From: JADLHS01 sp020848635
Lineage (GTDB): Bacteria; Verrucomicrobiota; Verrucomicrobiia; Limisphaerales; JADLHS01
Length of the DNA: 64,000 nucleotides
Direction of reading: 5' to 3'
NCBI GenBank assembly: GCA_037044975.1
Contig: JBAOIL010000005.1
Location: 310,001 to 374,000 of the forward strand
The translations under genes and the position numbers were made by a program. The notes under the pieces are model-generated. The model was given only the letters and a program-made list of their open reading frames with translations. It made no database searches and was not told the origin of the DNA. Below are positions 28,791 to 38,088 of the stretch, in pieces. Each line of letters begins with the position of its first letter. The first letter of the stretch is position 1.

Positions 28791-29612
28791 GTGAGTTCAA
28801 CCGCAGAATCCATTGGTATCATCGCTGGCAATCGTTCGCTCCCGCTCCTGTTCGCTCAGCAAGCCCGCACGGCCGGGGTGAAGCGCATTGTCGCCGTTGC
28901 GTTCGAGGGCGAAACTGATCCCGCTATCGCCGGGCTCGTTGACGAAGTTGTCTGGATCAGGGTGGGTCAACTCACCAAAATGATTTCAGCGTTCACAGAA
29001 CGCTCGGTACGGCAATGTGTTATGCTTGGACAGATCGCACCTAAGAATCTATACAATGTCCGTCCTGATCTCCGCGGTATGGCAGTGTTGTTCAAACTGA
29101 AGAAGCGGAACGCGCACACCATTTTCGGCGCAATTGCCAGTGAGTTAGGGAAAGACGGGGTTGAATTGATTGAGGCGACGCCTTGGTTGCGGCCACTGAT
29201 GCCGGGTTCTGGGTTTCATCTTGGGCGAAAACTTTCCGCTGCCCAACGCGAAGATGTGGCGTTCGGTTTCAGTTTGGCGAAAGAGATTGCGCGGCTGGAA
29301 ATCGGACAACTCGTTATAGTGAAGGAAGGTACGGTTTTGGCCGTGGAAGGATTTGAAGGTACGGATAAGTGTCTCATGCGCGGCGGCGAGCTTGCTGGAA
29401 AAGATGGCGGCGCGGTGGCGGTCAAAGTGGCGAAGCTGCACCATGACATGCGCTTTGATGTGCCGTGTCTTGGCCCGCAGACCTTGGAGACGTGCGCACA
29501 ATCTGGTGTGGCTGTCCTGGCGGTGGAAGCGGGAAAAACCCTTTTGCTCGAAAAGGAAATGTGCGCGAAGCTGGCTGAACGGCAAAAAATCTCGGTAATT
29601 ACTGCAGAATAG
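28791..29612 (+). CDS. lpxI: LpxI-type UDP-2,3-diacylglucosamine pyrophosphatase
   Basis: LpxI hydrolyses UDP-2,3-diacylglucosamine to lipid X and UMP in lipid A synthesis, replacing LpxH in many bacteria. The protein has 273 residues from GTG 28791, so that the conserved SIGIIAGNRSLPLLFAQQA begins near residue 7. The N-terminal domain includes VMLGQIAPKNLYNVRPDLR. The C-terminal catalytic domain (DUF1009) has GFSLAKEIARLEIGQLVIVKEGTVLAVEGFEGTD and DVPCLGPQTLE. An ATG at 28716 is the alternative start. mnmG follows 21 bp downstream. The gene is visibly less GC-rich than its neighbours. Confidence 0.9.
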   Translation: MSSTAESIGIIAGNRSLPLLFAQQARTAGVKRIVAVAFEGETDPAIAGLVDEVVWIRVGQLTKMISAFTERSVRQCVMLGQIAPKNLYNVRPDLRGMAVLFKLKKRNAHTIFGAIASELGKDGVELIEATPWLRPLMPGSGFHLGRKLSAAQREDVAFGFSLAKEIARLEIGQLVIVKEGTVLAVEGFEGTDKCLMRGGELAGKDGGAVAVKVAKLHHDMRFDVPCLGPQTLETCAQSGVAVLAVEAGKTLLLEKEMCAKLAERQKISVITAE

Positions 29613-29633
29613 TCGGGGTTGAATGCAAACCTA

Positions 29634-31595
29634 ATGTTTACTTATACAAAACAATACGATGTGATTGTCGTAGGTGCGGGTCACGCTGGCATCGAGGCCG
29701 CATTATCTGCTTCCCGCATGGGTTGCTTGGTCTTGTTGCTTACAACCAACGCTGACACAATTGGCCAAATGTCGTGCAATCCAGCTATCGGTGGGACGGC
29801 TAAAGGACATCTCGTAAGAGAAATTGACGCGCTCGGTGGCGAAATGGGTCGGAACGCGGACTACACCGGTCTCCAATTTCGAATGCTCAACACAAAGAAA
29901 GGGCCTGCGGTTTGGTCTCCAAGAGCTCAGTGTGATAAAAAGGCCTACCAATTTCGTTTGAAGTGGATTTGTGAGATGCAGCCTAATCTTGATGTCAAAC
30001 AAGGGCACACGACGAGCATTATTTTTGAAAAGTCGTCTGCCTGTGGGGTCAGGACTTCAATTGGGGTTTGCTACCTGAGCAAAACGGTGATCATAACCAC
30101 GGGGACATTTCTGCATGGATTGATGCACATCGGAAGCGAAAAGGAACCGGGTGGCAGGTCGGGTGAACAGGCGGCGGTCGGGCTATCTGCTTCGCTTCGG
30201 GAAGTCGGCATTGAACTTATGCGACTCAAGACCGGAACCCCACCTCGTTTATTGGCTCGATCAATCAACTTTTCACAACTTGAAGCGCAAGGCGGTGACA
30301 CCCCGATCCCGTTTTTCAGTTTCTGGCCACATGATTCGTTCCACGTGGAACAAGTCACGAGTCATCTAATCCCTAACATGCGGTCGCGTGCGATTCCATC
30401 AGGGACAATCTTGGAAAGGGGGGGTGGTCAAAAGAACTGCTATATCACACGGACCACAGCCAAGACGCAGAAGATAATTAAGGATAACATTCACTTGTCC
30501 CCGCTTTATTCTGGCGAAATCGTCGGCGTTGGGCCGCGGTATTGCCCTTCGATTGAGGATAAAATCACCAGATTCAAGGACCGTGAAACCCATCAAATAT
30601 TCCTGGAGCCCGAAGGCATCGCCACGGATGAGATTTACATTAATGGCCTTTCCACCAGTCTTCCGTTCGAAGTTCAGATCCAGTTGGTGAGATCCGTCAT
30701 CGGATGTGAAAACGCCGAGATTATCCGACCGGCCTACGCCGTCGAGTATGATTTTGCTCCTCCGACGCAACTCCAGCCAACCCTTGAAGCCAAGGCGTGT
30801 GAGAATCTTTATCTGGCGGGTCAAATAAATGGAACTTCCGGATATGAGGAGGCCGCAGCTCAGGGGATCATGGCAGGTATTAACGCAGCCCTCAGATGCT
30901 TTGGACGACATCCTCTCGTATTGTCCCGAGATCAGGCTTACATCGGAGTTCTAATTGACGATCTTGTGAACCTGGGAACCTTGGAGCCATATCGGATGTT
31001 CACTTCACGTGCCGAATATCGGTTGCTATTGAGGCAAGACAATGCAGATCGGCGACTTTCTGAGATTGGGCACAGGGTCGGATTGCTATCAAATGAAAGA
31101 CACCAAATAGTGCTTAGCAAGAGTTCGGCTATCGCCTCTGAAATTGCTCGATTAAACAAGTTCAGAGTTGGGTCTGAGACTCTGGCTCAGATTCTAAGAA
31201 AGACCGAGATTGCTTACGATGACTTGCCCCAAAAAGATGATTCCTTGCCCTTTGATGTTAAGGAGGCAGTTGAAATCGAAATCAAGTACGCTGGTTATAT
31301 TGCTCGGCAGATCAAAGATGTAGAACAGCATAAAGCATCTGAAAGCAAGTTGATACCAATTGATTTTGATTACACTAGAATCTTAGGATTAAGCACGGAA
31401 GCCCAAGGCAAACTAGGAAAAATCCGCCCCATCTCTTTGGGTCAAGCTGGACGAATTTCAGGTGTCACCCCTTCTGACGTCAACCTACTTGCTGTCTGGC
31501 TAAAACGTTATCTGCCAATTGATAATAATGTTGGAAACCATTCTACATGTGGTCGCGATGAGCCTGGCGAACCGCATCTGGAGATTCTCTCTTAG
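29634..31595 (+). CDS. mnmG: tRNA uridine-5-carboxymethylaminomethyl(34) synthesis enzyme MnmG
   Basis: MnmG (GidA) is the FAD enzyme that with MnmE modifies U34 in the wobble position of several tRNAs. The protein has 653 residues from ATG 29634 (MFTYTKQYDV); an in-frame TTG at 29619 is the alternative. The FAD Rossmann motif VVGAGHAGIEAA is near residue 12, followed by MSCNPAIGG, the conserved KGPAVWSPRAQCDK, TGTFLHG, and the C-terminal helical domain with FTSRAEYRLLLRQDNAD and LSTEAQGKLGKIRPISLGQAGRISGV. Length and motifs are normal. No frame break is seen. Base composition is less GC-rich than most of the window, as in lpxI just upstream. Confidence 0.96.
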   Translation: MFTYTKQYDVIVVGAGHAGIEAALSASRMGCLVLLLTTNADTIGQMSCNPAIGGTAKGHLVREIDALGGEMGRNADYTGLQFRMLNTKKGPAVWSPRAQCDKKAYQFRLKWICEMQPNLDVKQGHTTSIIFEKSSACGVRTSIGVCYLSKTVIITTGTFLHGLMHIGSEKEPGGRSGEQAAVGLSASLREVGIELMRLKTGTPPRLLARSINFSQLEAQGGDTPIPFFSFWPHDSFHVEQVTSHLIPNMRSRAIPSGTILERGGGQKNCYITRTTAKTQKIIKDNIHLSPLYSGEIVGVGPRYCPSIEDKITRFKDRETHQIFLEPEGIATDEIYINGLSTSLPFEVQIQLVRSVIGCENAEIIRPAYAVEYDFAPPTQLQPTLEAKACENLYLAGQINGTSGYEEAAAQGIMAGINAALRCFGRHPLVLSRDQAYIGVLIDDLVNLGTLEPYRMFTSRAEYRLLLRQDNADRRLSEIGHRVGLLSNERHQIVLSKSSAIASEIARLNKFRVGSETLAQILRKTEIAYDDLPQKDDSLPFDVKEAVEIEIKYAGYIARQIKDVEQHKASESKLIPIDFDYTRILGLSTEAQGKLGKIRPISLGQAGRISGVTPSDVNLLAVWLKRYLPIDNNVGNHSTCGRDEPGEPHLEILS

Positions 31596-31787
31596 CGCGT
31601 GAGCCGCCGACCAATCCCAAACGCGAGGCGTGGCTGGACGCGGTGACGAACGATCCGCTGCTGCCGGGCCGGATACTGCCGTCGGATTATCTGGGGCAAC
31701 AAGCGCGGTGGCCGCCTGCCAAGGCCGACGGCGGGTGGAAGTGCTCCGGGCCGCCAACCGGCAACTACGCACGTTCAAACCCGAATA
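31596..31787 (+). pseudogene. remnant of a regulator-like C-terminus (PaaX-like tail)
   Basis: Directly after mnmG, one frame encodes KREAWLDAVTNDPLLPGR and ILPSDYLGQQAR; after a one-base shift near 31735 it continues VEVLRAANRQLRTFKPE and stops at TAG 31785-31787. This wording resembles the end of PaaX-like winged-helix repressors (a WL..V..DP.LP..LLP.DY.G pattern followed by a final helix). No N-terminal part is present, so it is a gene fragment. Assignment to PaaX is from memory and low in certainty. The last about 50 bases also occur at 55634-55690 on the minus strand. Confidence 0.45.
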
Positions 31788-31845
31788 GTTGCCCTGCAAA
31801 CCTTTGTTGCATATGCAACAAAAGTTCGTCATGGGCGCGGACGGT
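31740..31845 (+). repeat. dispersed repeat copy A with palindrome TTTGTTGCATATGCAACAAA
   Basis: This stretch aligns with the reverse complement of 55585-55700. Shared blocks are GGCAACTRCGCACGTTCAAAC plus CCGAA, a variable stretch of about 20 bases, then TTGCATATGCAACAAAAGT followed by a YCGTCAT..GCG.GGACGG pattern. In this copy the palindrome is 20 bp and perfect (TTTGTTGCATATGCAACAAA, about 31803-31822). In both copies the upstream block is the tail of the same regulator-like reading frame, and the ATG inside the palindrome opens MQQK. It may be a duplicated gene junction or a mobile repeat with an operator-like core. Confidence 0.6.
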
Positions 31846-31996
31846 CACCCAAGGTAGCTCGCCTGTCTCGCGCCGTAGCGGAACGAAGGTGGATGCCTCG
31901 CAACCCTTGGCTTTGGGACGGAATCCCGTTGGGGTTCTCGTATATTCCAACAGACGTAGCGGCGGCCGCGAAGTCGCGGAGGACGAATTGATGTGA

Positions 31997-32620
31997 TCAC
32001 TTTACATCCAAGATAATCGGTTCGGGAATGTATTCACCACTGATACGAACCTTACTTGGACCGGACAGCTTCAATTCCATCGTTGGATAGCCTGCCGCAG
32101 TAAGTGAGTAGCGCAACATTGCTCCTGTTCCATCCTCTCCAATAATCTTCGAACCATCGTCCTGTCAGATAAGGGCCTCCGGCAAGCGTTGGCCAGAAGT
32201 CCGTAATTCGCACGCTCGATGCCCAATTGGTAAATCCGCATTGAAACGTAACTGGCCGAGGGGCTGATTCGTTTGAAGGCTTAAAGCGCAGTGTTACAAC
32301 ACAAGCATTACCGTTTGTCGTTGCATCCTGGGAAACAAGTGAAAGATGTCCGGCGATGGTGTTGCTTCACGTTCAGAGGGCGTATCGTGCCTTGGCGAAT
32401 CCGATTAGTATCTGGAGCGGCTTCCCTCTGATCGAGGGCCTGAAGTGACTCTACTTGCGATGCGAGTTTCATCACCGCCTCGTTCTCCGGACCGGCATAG
32501 CGTCCGCGAGCACGTGGTTGGCGGTGGACGAAAAGCAGTTTAAGACGTTGCCCGTTCCGCCTGTCTCTTCGCCCAATCTGCGGAACAGCCCAGCATCGCC
32601 GGACGCAGGGCGCGGTTCAT
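31997..32620 (-). pseudogene. uncharacterised protein, frameshifted, not visible as one ORF
   Basis: Reading the minus strand backwards from TGA (31997-31999) gives a coherent protein in three frames. The tail is SKIIGEDGTGAMLRYSLTAAGYPTMELKL then VRISGEYIPEPIILDVK. Before a shift near 32160 comes LRFKPSNESAPRPVTFQCGF and VRITDFWPTLAGGPYLT. Before another shift near 32360 comes VMKLASQVESLQALDQREA and NRIRQGTIRPLNVKQ. An N-terminal start could be ATG 32620 (with a further shift near 32545) or ATG 32473. The C-terminal half looks like a beta-rich domain. I do not recognise it. It lies downstream of ubiD on the same strand, so it might have been co-transcribed. Confidence 0.5.
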
Positions 32621-32710
32621 CTTTTATCAGAAACGTCGACGGGCATGAGGCGTTACGCTGATGTCCGCAGACTCGTGAGCCCAAGGCGACTGCGGCTTCG
32701 AACGCCAGCT

Positions 32711-34390
32711 TCAGTAGATCAAACGGCAATTTTCTGAGCCATAGACGGTTTGTACGGGGTTTTGGCTGACCGCAGTTCCTGCTTCCCGAACAAGCGTGTC
32801 CACCTTCGCCTGCACGCGCCGCATCCATCTTGATGAGCGGCGGCCAGGGGCGTTTGAAACCTTCGCCCGGAATTTTCTTCGTCGCATCAAAGCCGAGTTT
32901 GCTGCCGCTGGCGATTTCGCTGGTGGCGTGGTCGAGCACGTCGGACGGGCCTTTGGTGAAGATGCTGTCGCGTTGCGGGTCGGTGTTGGCGCAGAGGCGG
33001 AAGAGGACTTCGCTGGTGTTGTGCACGTCCACGTCGGCGTCCACCACGATGATGTATTTGGTGAACATCATCTGCCCCATGCCCCAGAGGCCGTGCATGA
33101 TTTTGTAGGCCTGCATCGGGTAGGTCTTCCGGATGCTCACGAAGACGAGGTTGTGGAAGACGCCTTCCGCCGGCAGCGCGATGTCCACGATCTCGGGGAA
33201 GTTCATCTTGAAGATCGGCAGGAAGAGTTTCACGGACGCGCCGCCGATGTAGAAATCTTCCATCGGCGGAATGCCGACGATCGTCGCGGGATACACCGCG
33301 TCTTTGCGATGCGTGATGGCGGTGACGTGAAACACCGGATACGGCTCGGGCAACGTGTAATAGCCGGTGTGATCGCCGAACGGGCCTTCGTCGCGCAGCG
33401 GCTCGGTCGGGTCAACGTAGCCTTCGATGACGAAGTCGGAGTTGGCGGGGACTTCCAGGTCGTTGGTCTCGCACTTCACGAGTTCGACGGATTTCTTGCG
33501 GAGGTAACCGGCGAGGAGGAATTCGTCGAGGCCGTCGGGCAGCGGCGCGGTGGCAGCGAAGGGGAACATGGGGTCGCCGCCGAGGAAGATCGCTGACCGG
33601 CATGCGTTCGCCGCTTCTCGTAGTAGCGACGGCCATGCCGCGCGGCGACTTTCTGCAACTGCCAGTGCATCCCGGTGGTCTTGTCGTCATAAATCTGGAT
33701 GCGATACATGCCGACGTTGCGTTCGCCGGTGTCGGGGTCTTTGGTGACGACGCAGGGGAGGGTGATGAAACGTCCGCCGTCCAAAGGCCAGCATTTGAGG
33801 ATGGGGAGGTTGGCCAAAGTGGGCAGGCTTCCAGCCTGCCCAACGAGCGCGAAGCGCTCGAAGATGATTCGACTTTTTCATTTGCGCCTTCGGCGCTGGG
33901 CAGGCTGGAAGCCTGCCCTACTTTAAGAATGTCCGGCGCTGCCGGCCACGGTTCTTTGCGCGATGTTGGCGCATCAAACTTTTGGATGACATCTTTGCAC
34001 GAGCCGCTCTTCACGGTCTTCGGTTTCGCGTGGCGGAGATCAAGCGCGAGTCGAAAGCAGTTTGATGGTTTCCCTGAAGCGTCGTGGGCGGCTTGGCCTT
34101 CATCAGCGCGCCGAGTTCGTTGGCGACTTCGTCCACGGATTCCGCGCCCATGCTCATGGCCATGCGCTTGTGCGAGCCGAGCGTGTTGATGGCGACGGGA
34201 AACGGCGAGACGACGCCGTTGACGGTGGGTTTTTCGAACAGCAGCGCCTTGCCGCCGCCGGGCAATTTCATTTCGCGGTCGGCGAGTCTCGGTGATCTCG
34301 AGTTCGGTGGCGACGGGCTGGCGAGATGCGTTTGAGTTCGCCGGCGCGGTCGAGCGCGTTGACGAAATCACGGAAGGAATCGAAAGCCAT
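32711..34390 (-). pseudogene. ubiD: UbiD-family decarboxylase, many frameshifts and a palindromic insert
   Basis: UbiD enzymes are prenylated-FMN-dependent (de)carboxylases. From ATG 34390 (MAFDSFRDFVNALDRAGELKRI) the conserved protein can be followed through frame changes: QPVATELEITE, REMKLPGGGKALLFE, NTLGSHKRMAMSMG, LPILKCWPLDGGRFITLPCVVTK, DPDTGERNVGMYR and TTGMHWQ. It continues GDPMFPFAATAPLPDGLDEFLLAGYLR, EGPFGDHTGYY, PPMEDFYIGGASVKLF, and FKRPWPPLIKMDAA, then ends near 32711. Catalytic residues of the E-D-E type (E in RDEGPFGDHTG) are kept. Shifts lie near 34325, 34285, 34090, 34045, 33625, 33590 and 32805. An about 110-bp multi-hairpin element (33816-33924) interrupts it before LPILKCWP. 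Indels of this density with preserved motifs suggest sequence error; the element is a genuine insertion. Confidence 0.85.
33816..33924 (-). repeat. multi-hairpin palindromic element inside ubiD
   Basis: The element is framed by AAAGTGGGCAGGCTTCCAGC at 33816 and its counterpart GCTGGAAGCCTGCCCTACTTT ending at 33924. Each arm is itself a hairpin (GGCAGGCTTCCAGCCTGCC). Between them are GAGCGCGAAGCGCTC (33845-33859) and GCGCCTTCGGCGC (33884-33896), so four hairpins fold in order. The coding strand stays open through it and encodes a Ser-rich peptide containing QASSLPSAEGANEKVE. Another hairpin (CCGGCGCTGCCGG) lies just beyond at about 33933. From memory, peptide wording of the GQASSLP type recurs in predicted Verrucomicrobial proteins as a trace of this repeat family. 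Confidence 0.8.
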
Positions 34391-34630
34391 GGGCCGAGAC
34401 TAGCAATCAACCTCCGGTTGTCGAGTTTCAGCAGATGCGTGAGACTCACGCAAAGTGCGTGAAAATTCCGCGCATTCAGACCGGCTGCGCGTGTGATTCA
34501 CTCCAATTCCCCCATAAAACCGCCGTGGCATCGCTGGTGCTAAAAAGATTTCGAAATCGGGTTGACTCGGCGAGCACGGTCAATAGAGTTCGCTGACGAT
34601 TGACCCAAAAATAAAAACAGAAAACCAAAA

Positions 34631-35425
34631 ATGATTATGAAAAACCTTCGTAAACACATCCGAGCATTCACGCTCATCGAACTGCTCGTCGTTATCGCGA
34701 TCATCGCGATTCTGGCGGCCATGCTCCTCCCCGCCCTCTCCAAGGCCAAAGCCAAGGCCCAGAAGATCAGCTGCACCAACAATCAAAAGCAGATCAGCCT
34801 CGCCTTCCGGCAATGGGCGCTGGACAACGGCGATTCCACGCCGATGCGCGTCAGTTCCGCCAACGGCGGCGTCGCCGGCACCACCGCGACCGATCTCGGG
34901 AATCCGACCGCCTACACCCCGGCGAATTTCTGGCGCATCTACCAGGTCATGTCCAATGAGCTGAGCACGCCCAAGATTCTGTTCTGCCCGGCGGAATATG
35001 ACACCACCCGCCTGCAGGCAACGACCTTTGCGACCAGCGTCGCGACCGGTCAAGGCGTGGCGTTCAACGGCACGGTTTCCGGCGTGCTCAACGCCAACAT
35101 CAGTTACTTCACCGGCGTGGACGCGGACGAAACCAGCCCCCAGATGTTCCTGTTGGGTGATCACGCCATGGGCCCTGGCACGGCAGGCACCGCCGGCAAC
35201 TCGATAGCGGCCACCTCTGGCTGGAAGGCCAAGGCCACACTCATCGGAGAGACCGGCACGAACTCGCTCACCATCACCGCCGCCTGGATGGACAACTCCC
35301 AGCACGGCAAGAACGCGAACGTTGGCATTGCCGACGGCAGCGTGCAGGCTCTGAGCATCGCCAAATTGCGCGAATCGCTGAAGAACACCCAGGACGCCAA
35401 CAACAACCGCCTGTTGATGCCGTAA
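34631..35425 (+). CDS. prepilin-like protein with type II secretion N-terminal methylation motif
   Basis: The protein has 264 residues from ATG 34631 (a second ATG at 34637 is equally possible). The N-terminus RAFTLIELLVVIAIIAILAA is a type IV prepilin/pseudopilin motif with the Glu5-equivalent residue, followed by the LLPALSKAKAKAQKISCTNNQKQISLA wording typical of the many pseudopilin-like proteins in Verrucomicrobia and Planctomycetes. The C-terminus has HGKNANVGIADGSVQ, which matches the H-x-G-x-x-N-V-x-F-x-D-G-S-V ending of that family. It should be cleaved by a prepilin peptidase and sit in the envelope. No secretion genes are adjacent. A strong hairpin follows at 35456. Confidence 0.88.
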   Translation: MIMKNLRKHIRAFTLIELLVVIAIIAILAAMLLPALSKAKAKAQKISCTNNQKQISLAFRQWALDNGDSTPMRVSSANGGVAGTTATDLGNPTAYTPANFWRIYQVMSNELSTPKILFCPAEYDTTRLQATTFATSVATGQGVAFNGTVSGVLNANISYFTGVDADETSPQMFLLGDHAMGPGTAGTAGNSIAATSGWKAKATLIGETGTNSLTITAAWMDNSQHGKNANVGIADGSVQALSIAKLRESLKNTQDANNNRLLMP

Positions 35426-35455
35426 GCTGGATATCCGGCCTAAGAATCAAAACCC

Positions 35456-35490
35456 AAACAGGGCATCCTCCGGATGCCCTGTTTGCTTTT
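35456..35490 (+). terminator. rho-independent-type terminator after prepilin-like gene
   Basis: AAACAGGGCATCC TCC GGATGCCCTGTTT forms a 13-bp perfect stem with a 3-base loop, 30 bp after the stop codon, followed by GCTTTT. The T-tract is short, but A-rich sequence on the other side means it could work in both directions. Confidence 0.75.
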
Positions 35491-35678
35491 CAGCCGGCGC
35501 CAGCGGATGCACCCGCTCGGCGGAGTCGCGCTTGACGGTTCTTCCGGCCAACTGGAACCCGCCCGGCCAGTCGCGGCGTCCGCCCCCGCAAGCGCAGCCA
35601 TCGGGGCATGTCCGAGGTCCCCTGGCGTGGCGGTGAAAATGATTACTTTCCGCGGCCAAACCAAGTAGGAGAAAACGG

Positions 35679-37119
35679 ATGACCTCGTTCACCGAGCACA
35701 ATCTGGGAGCGAACGGCCTGACCCGCCTGGCCGGTCGGCTGTCAGTGATGATTTATGCCACCCTCGGCAGTGTCTTTTTGTCATGCTCGGAAGCGGCCCT
35801 GGCCGACACGCCGGATTTTCGCGTGGCCACGTTCCAGGCGGACATCACGATTCCGATTGGCCACGCCTGCATGGGCGGTGGCGTGGCAGATGCGAAGCAG
35901 ATCCTGGATCCGTTGTTCGCCAAAGGCTTCGTGCTGTTGGGCGCCGGCGAGCCTATTGTTGTCGTCGCGCTGGACTGGTGTCAGTGCAATAACGATTCCT
36001 ATGATCGTTGGCGAGCCGGGTTGGCTGGCGCGGCGGGGACGCGTGCCGGGCGTGTCATGCTGGCCACCGTGCATCAGCACGACGCGCCGATTTGCGACCT
36101 CACCGCGCAACGATTGCTGGACGCGCACGGCCTCCAAGGTTGGAACTGCAATCCGGAGTTCCACGAGCAAGCGGTCCAACGCACGGCGACCGCACTGGCG
36201 CGCTCTTTGAAATCCACCCGCCGGGTCACCCACATCGGCACCGGTCAGGGCCGGGTCGAACAACTGGCGTCCAATCGCCGCGTAGTGCGGCCCGACGGCA
36301 AGATTACCTGGGAACGAGGCAGCGCCAGCGGGGATATTTTCGGGGCGCCGGAAGGGGAACTGGATCCGTGGCTCAAGACGATCAGCTTTTGGGAGGGCGA
36401 CGAACCGGTCGTCGCCTGGAGCTGTTACGCGATTCATCCCATGAGCCACTATGGAAAAGGCATCGTTTCGGCGGACTTTCCCGGGCTGGCGCGGGATCGG
36501 CGGCAAAAGGAGGATCCCGAACGTGCTTCAGGTTTACTTCACGGGCTGCGGCGGCGACACCACCGCCGGAAAGTACAATACCGGTGTGCCGACGAATCGG
36601 CTGGTGCTGGCGGAAAAGCTGTATCAGGGCATGGTGGCGGCGTGGCAGGCTACGCAACGGCAACCCTTGCGCCGGATTGATTACCGCGTCGCAGAATTGT
36701 CCCTGCCCGCGCGCGCCACCGGCGATTTCACCATCGCCGCGATGCAAGCCACGTTGGCGAACACGAACGCCACCCGCTGGAAACGCATCACCGCCGCCCT
36801 CGGCTTGAGCTGGCGGCAACGCGTGGCCGCCGGTCGGCCGATTGAGGTGCCGTGCATGGATGTGAACATCGGCGCCGCCCAGTTCGCGATTTTGCCGGCG
36901 GAAAGCTTTGTCGGCTACCAACTCGCCGCCCAACGGCTGCGGCCCGAATCCTTCGTGATGGTCGCCGGGTTTGGTGATGGGGCGCCCGGTTACATTCCGA
37001 CCGACCAATGCTGGCGCGAGGGATATGCCGACGATTATTGCTGGGTGCCGCCCATGACCGAGCAACTGATGCTGGACGCCTTGGCGGAAGCGATGGGTGT
37101 GCCGACCAAGCAGCGTTGA
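35679..37119 (+). CDS. neutral/alkaline ceramidase-like exported protein (one frameshift)
   Basis: ATG 35679 is preceded by GGAG at a good distance and followed by a signal-like segment (about residues 19-43). The protein then reads FRVATFQADITIPIGHACMGGG, VVVALDWCQCNN, LATVHQHDAP and YAIHPMSHYGKG, matching the N-terminal domain of neutral ceramidase-like hydrolases with His ligands in HQHD and in the HPMS region. An extra G near 36519 shifts the frame between ARDRRQKEDP and NVLQVYFTGCGGDTTAGKYN. The rest runs to TGA 37117-37119 with VMVAGFGDGAPGYIPTDQ. The corrected length is about 479 residues. The true substrate may not be ceramide, because this family is broad in Planctomycetes and Verrucomicrobia. 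Confidence 0.82.
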
Positions 37120-37239
37120 TGACGGGCCGCGGCCCGAGGTTCGCAAGCCGGTGCGAACAACGATTGAGTTTGCCGAAATCCGCGTGAAGGCTTATTTCAA
37201 GCCGGCATGGACGCATCTGCGCCAACCGCCAAAACCATT

Positions 37240-38025
37240 ATGAATAACCTCCGTCGCCACTGTTTCTCAATCCAAACCCTGATCATCTTAGCGACCGCAC
37301 TGAGCATGGCGGCGGCTGATCAAAATATCGGTGTCGGAGCCAAGCCCATTGCGGGCGCGGAAATCCTGCTGGATGGCTCGCGCGCCCTGCTCGACGCGCA
37401 GTGGACTTATTGGGCCGGCCCGGGCTTCAAATCCGCCCTCCCCATCAAATGGAAGATCGTGGACGACCCCGTGGACCAGGGCACGGTGATCATGACCGAC
37501 GATCGCGCGGCCGACGGCGGCAATTTCGGCGCGGCGGACATCGTCACGAAGAAGGCGTATCGTGATTTCCAACTGCACATCGAATTCCTGATCCGGCAGC
37601 CCGGCGGGAACAGCGGCGTTTACCTGCAGAACCGTTACGAAATTCAGGTCCTCGACGGCGACAAAACCAAGCACGGCATGGCCGCGGTGATCAATGAAAC
37701 CGAGTCGCCGTATCATGCCTACAACGGAGTTGGGAAGTGGAACGCCTACGACCTTAGGTTCCGCGCGGCGCGTTTCAAGGACGGCAAGCTGGTCGAGAAA
37801 CCGCAGGTGACCATGTATTTCAATGGCCTTAAAGTTCACACCAACCAGCCGATCAGTCAGGTCTGGGGCGGACCGAATTCCGGTCTCGACGGCGGCAATG
37901 ACGACGGCAGGGGAATCACCGACACGCCGGGTGGACTTAAACTCCAGGCGGAAGGTCACGACGTGCGTTACCGCAACGCCTGGATTAAGGAACTGGATTT
38001 GAAAGCGCCGCGCACTGATTTCTGA
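37240..38025 (+). CDS. exported DUF1080 (3-keto-disaccharide hydrolase fold) protein
   Basis: The protein has 261 residues from ATG 37240 (MNNLRRHCFSIQ); the open frame starts at 37207 but the signal peptide fits better from 37240. After a signal peptide of about 25 residues, the DUF1080 beta-sandwich shows WKIVDD, IVTKKAYRDFQLHIEFLI, GGNSGVYLQNRYEIQVLD and ARFKDGKLVEKPQVTMYFNG, all family hallmarks. These proteins bind or hydrolyse glycans, and some hydrolyse 3-keto-glycosides. It is followed by two secreted helical-toroid genes on the same strand. Confidence 0.88.
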   Translation: MNNLRRHCFSIQTLIILATALSMAAADQNIGVGAKPIAGAEILLDGSRALLDAQWTYWAGPGFKSALPIKWKIVDDPVDQGTVIMTDDRAADGGNFGAADIVTKKAYRDFQLHIEFLIRQPGGNSGVYLQNRYEIQVLDGDKTKHGMAAVINETESPYHAYNGVGKWNAYDLRFRAARFKDGKLVEKPQVTMYFNGLKVHTNQPISQVWGGPNSGLDGGNDDGRGITDTPGGLKLQAEGHDVRYRNAWIKELDLKAPRTDF

Positions 38026-38088
38026 GATGGCTGGCACGATGAGGCACTCGAACGGCGCGGACTGGGTTGCATCCCTGAACCTCTTAGC

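Noticed and set aside
35447..35701. 84-codon minus-strand frame between the prepilin-like and ceramidase-like genes
   Set aside because: It starts inside the ceramidase-like gene, crosses the terminator hairpin and has no conserved wording.
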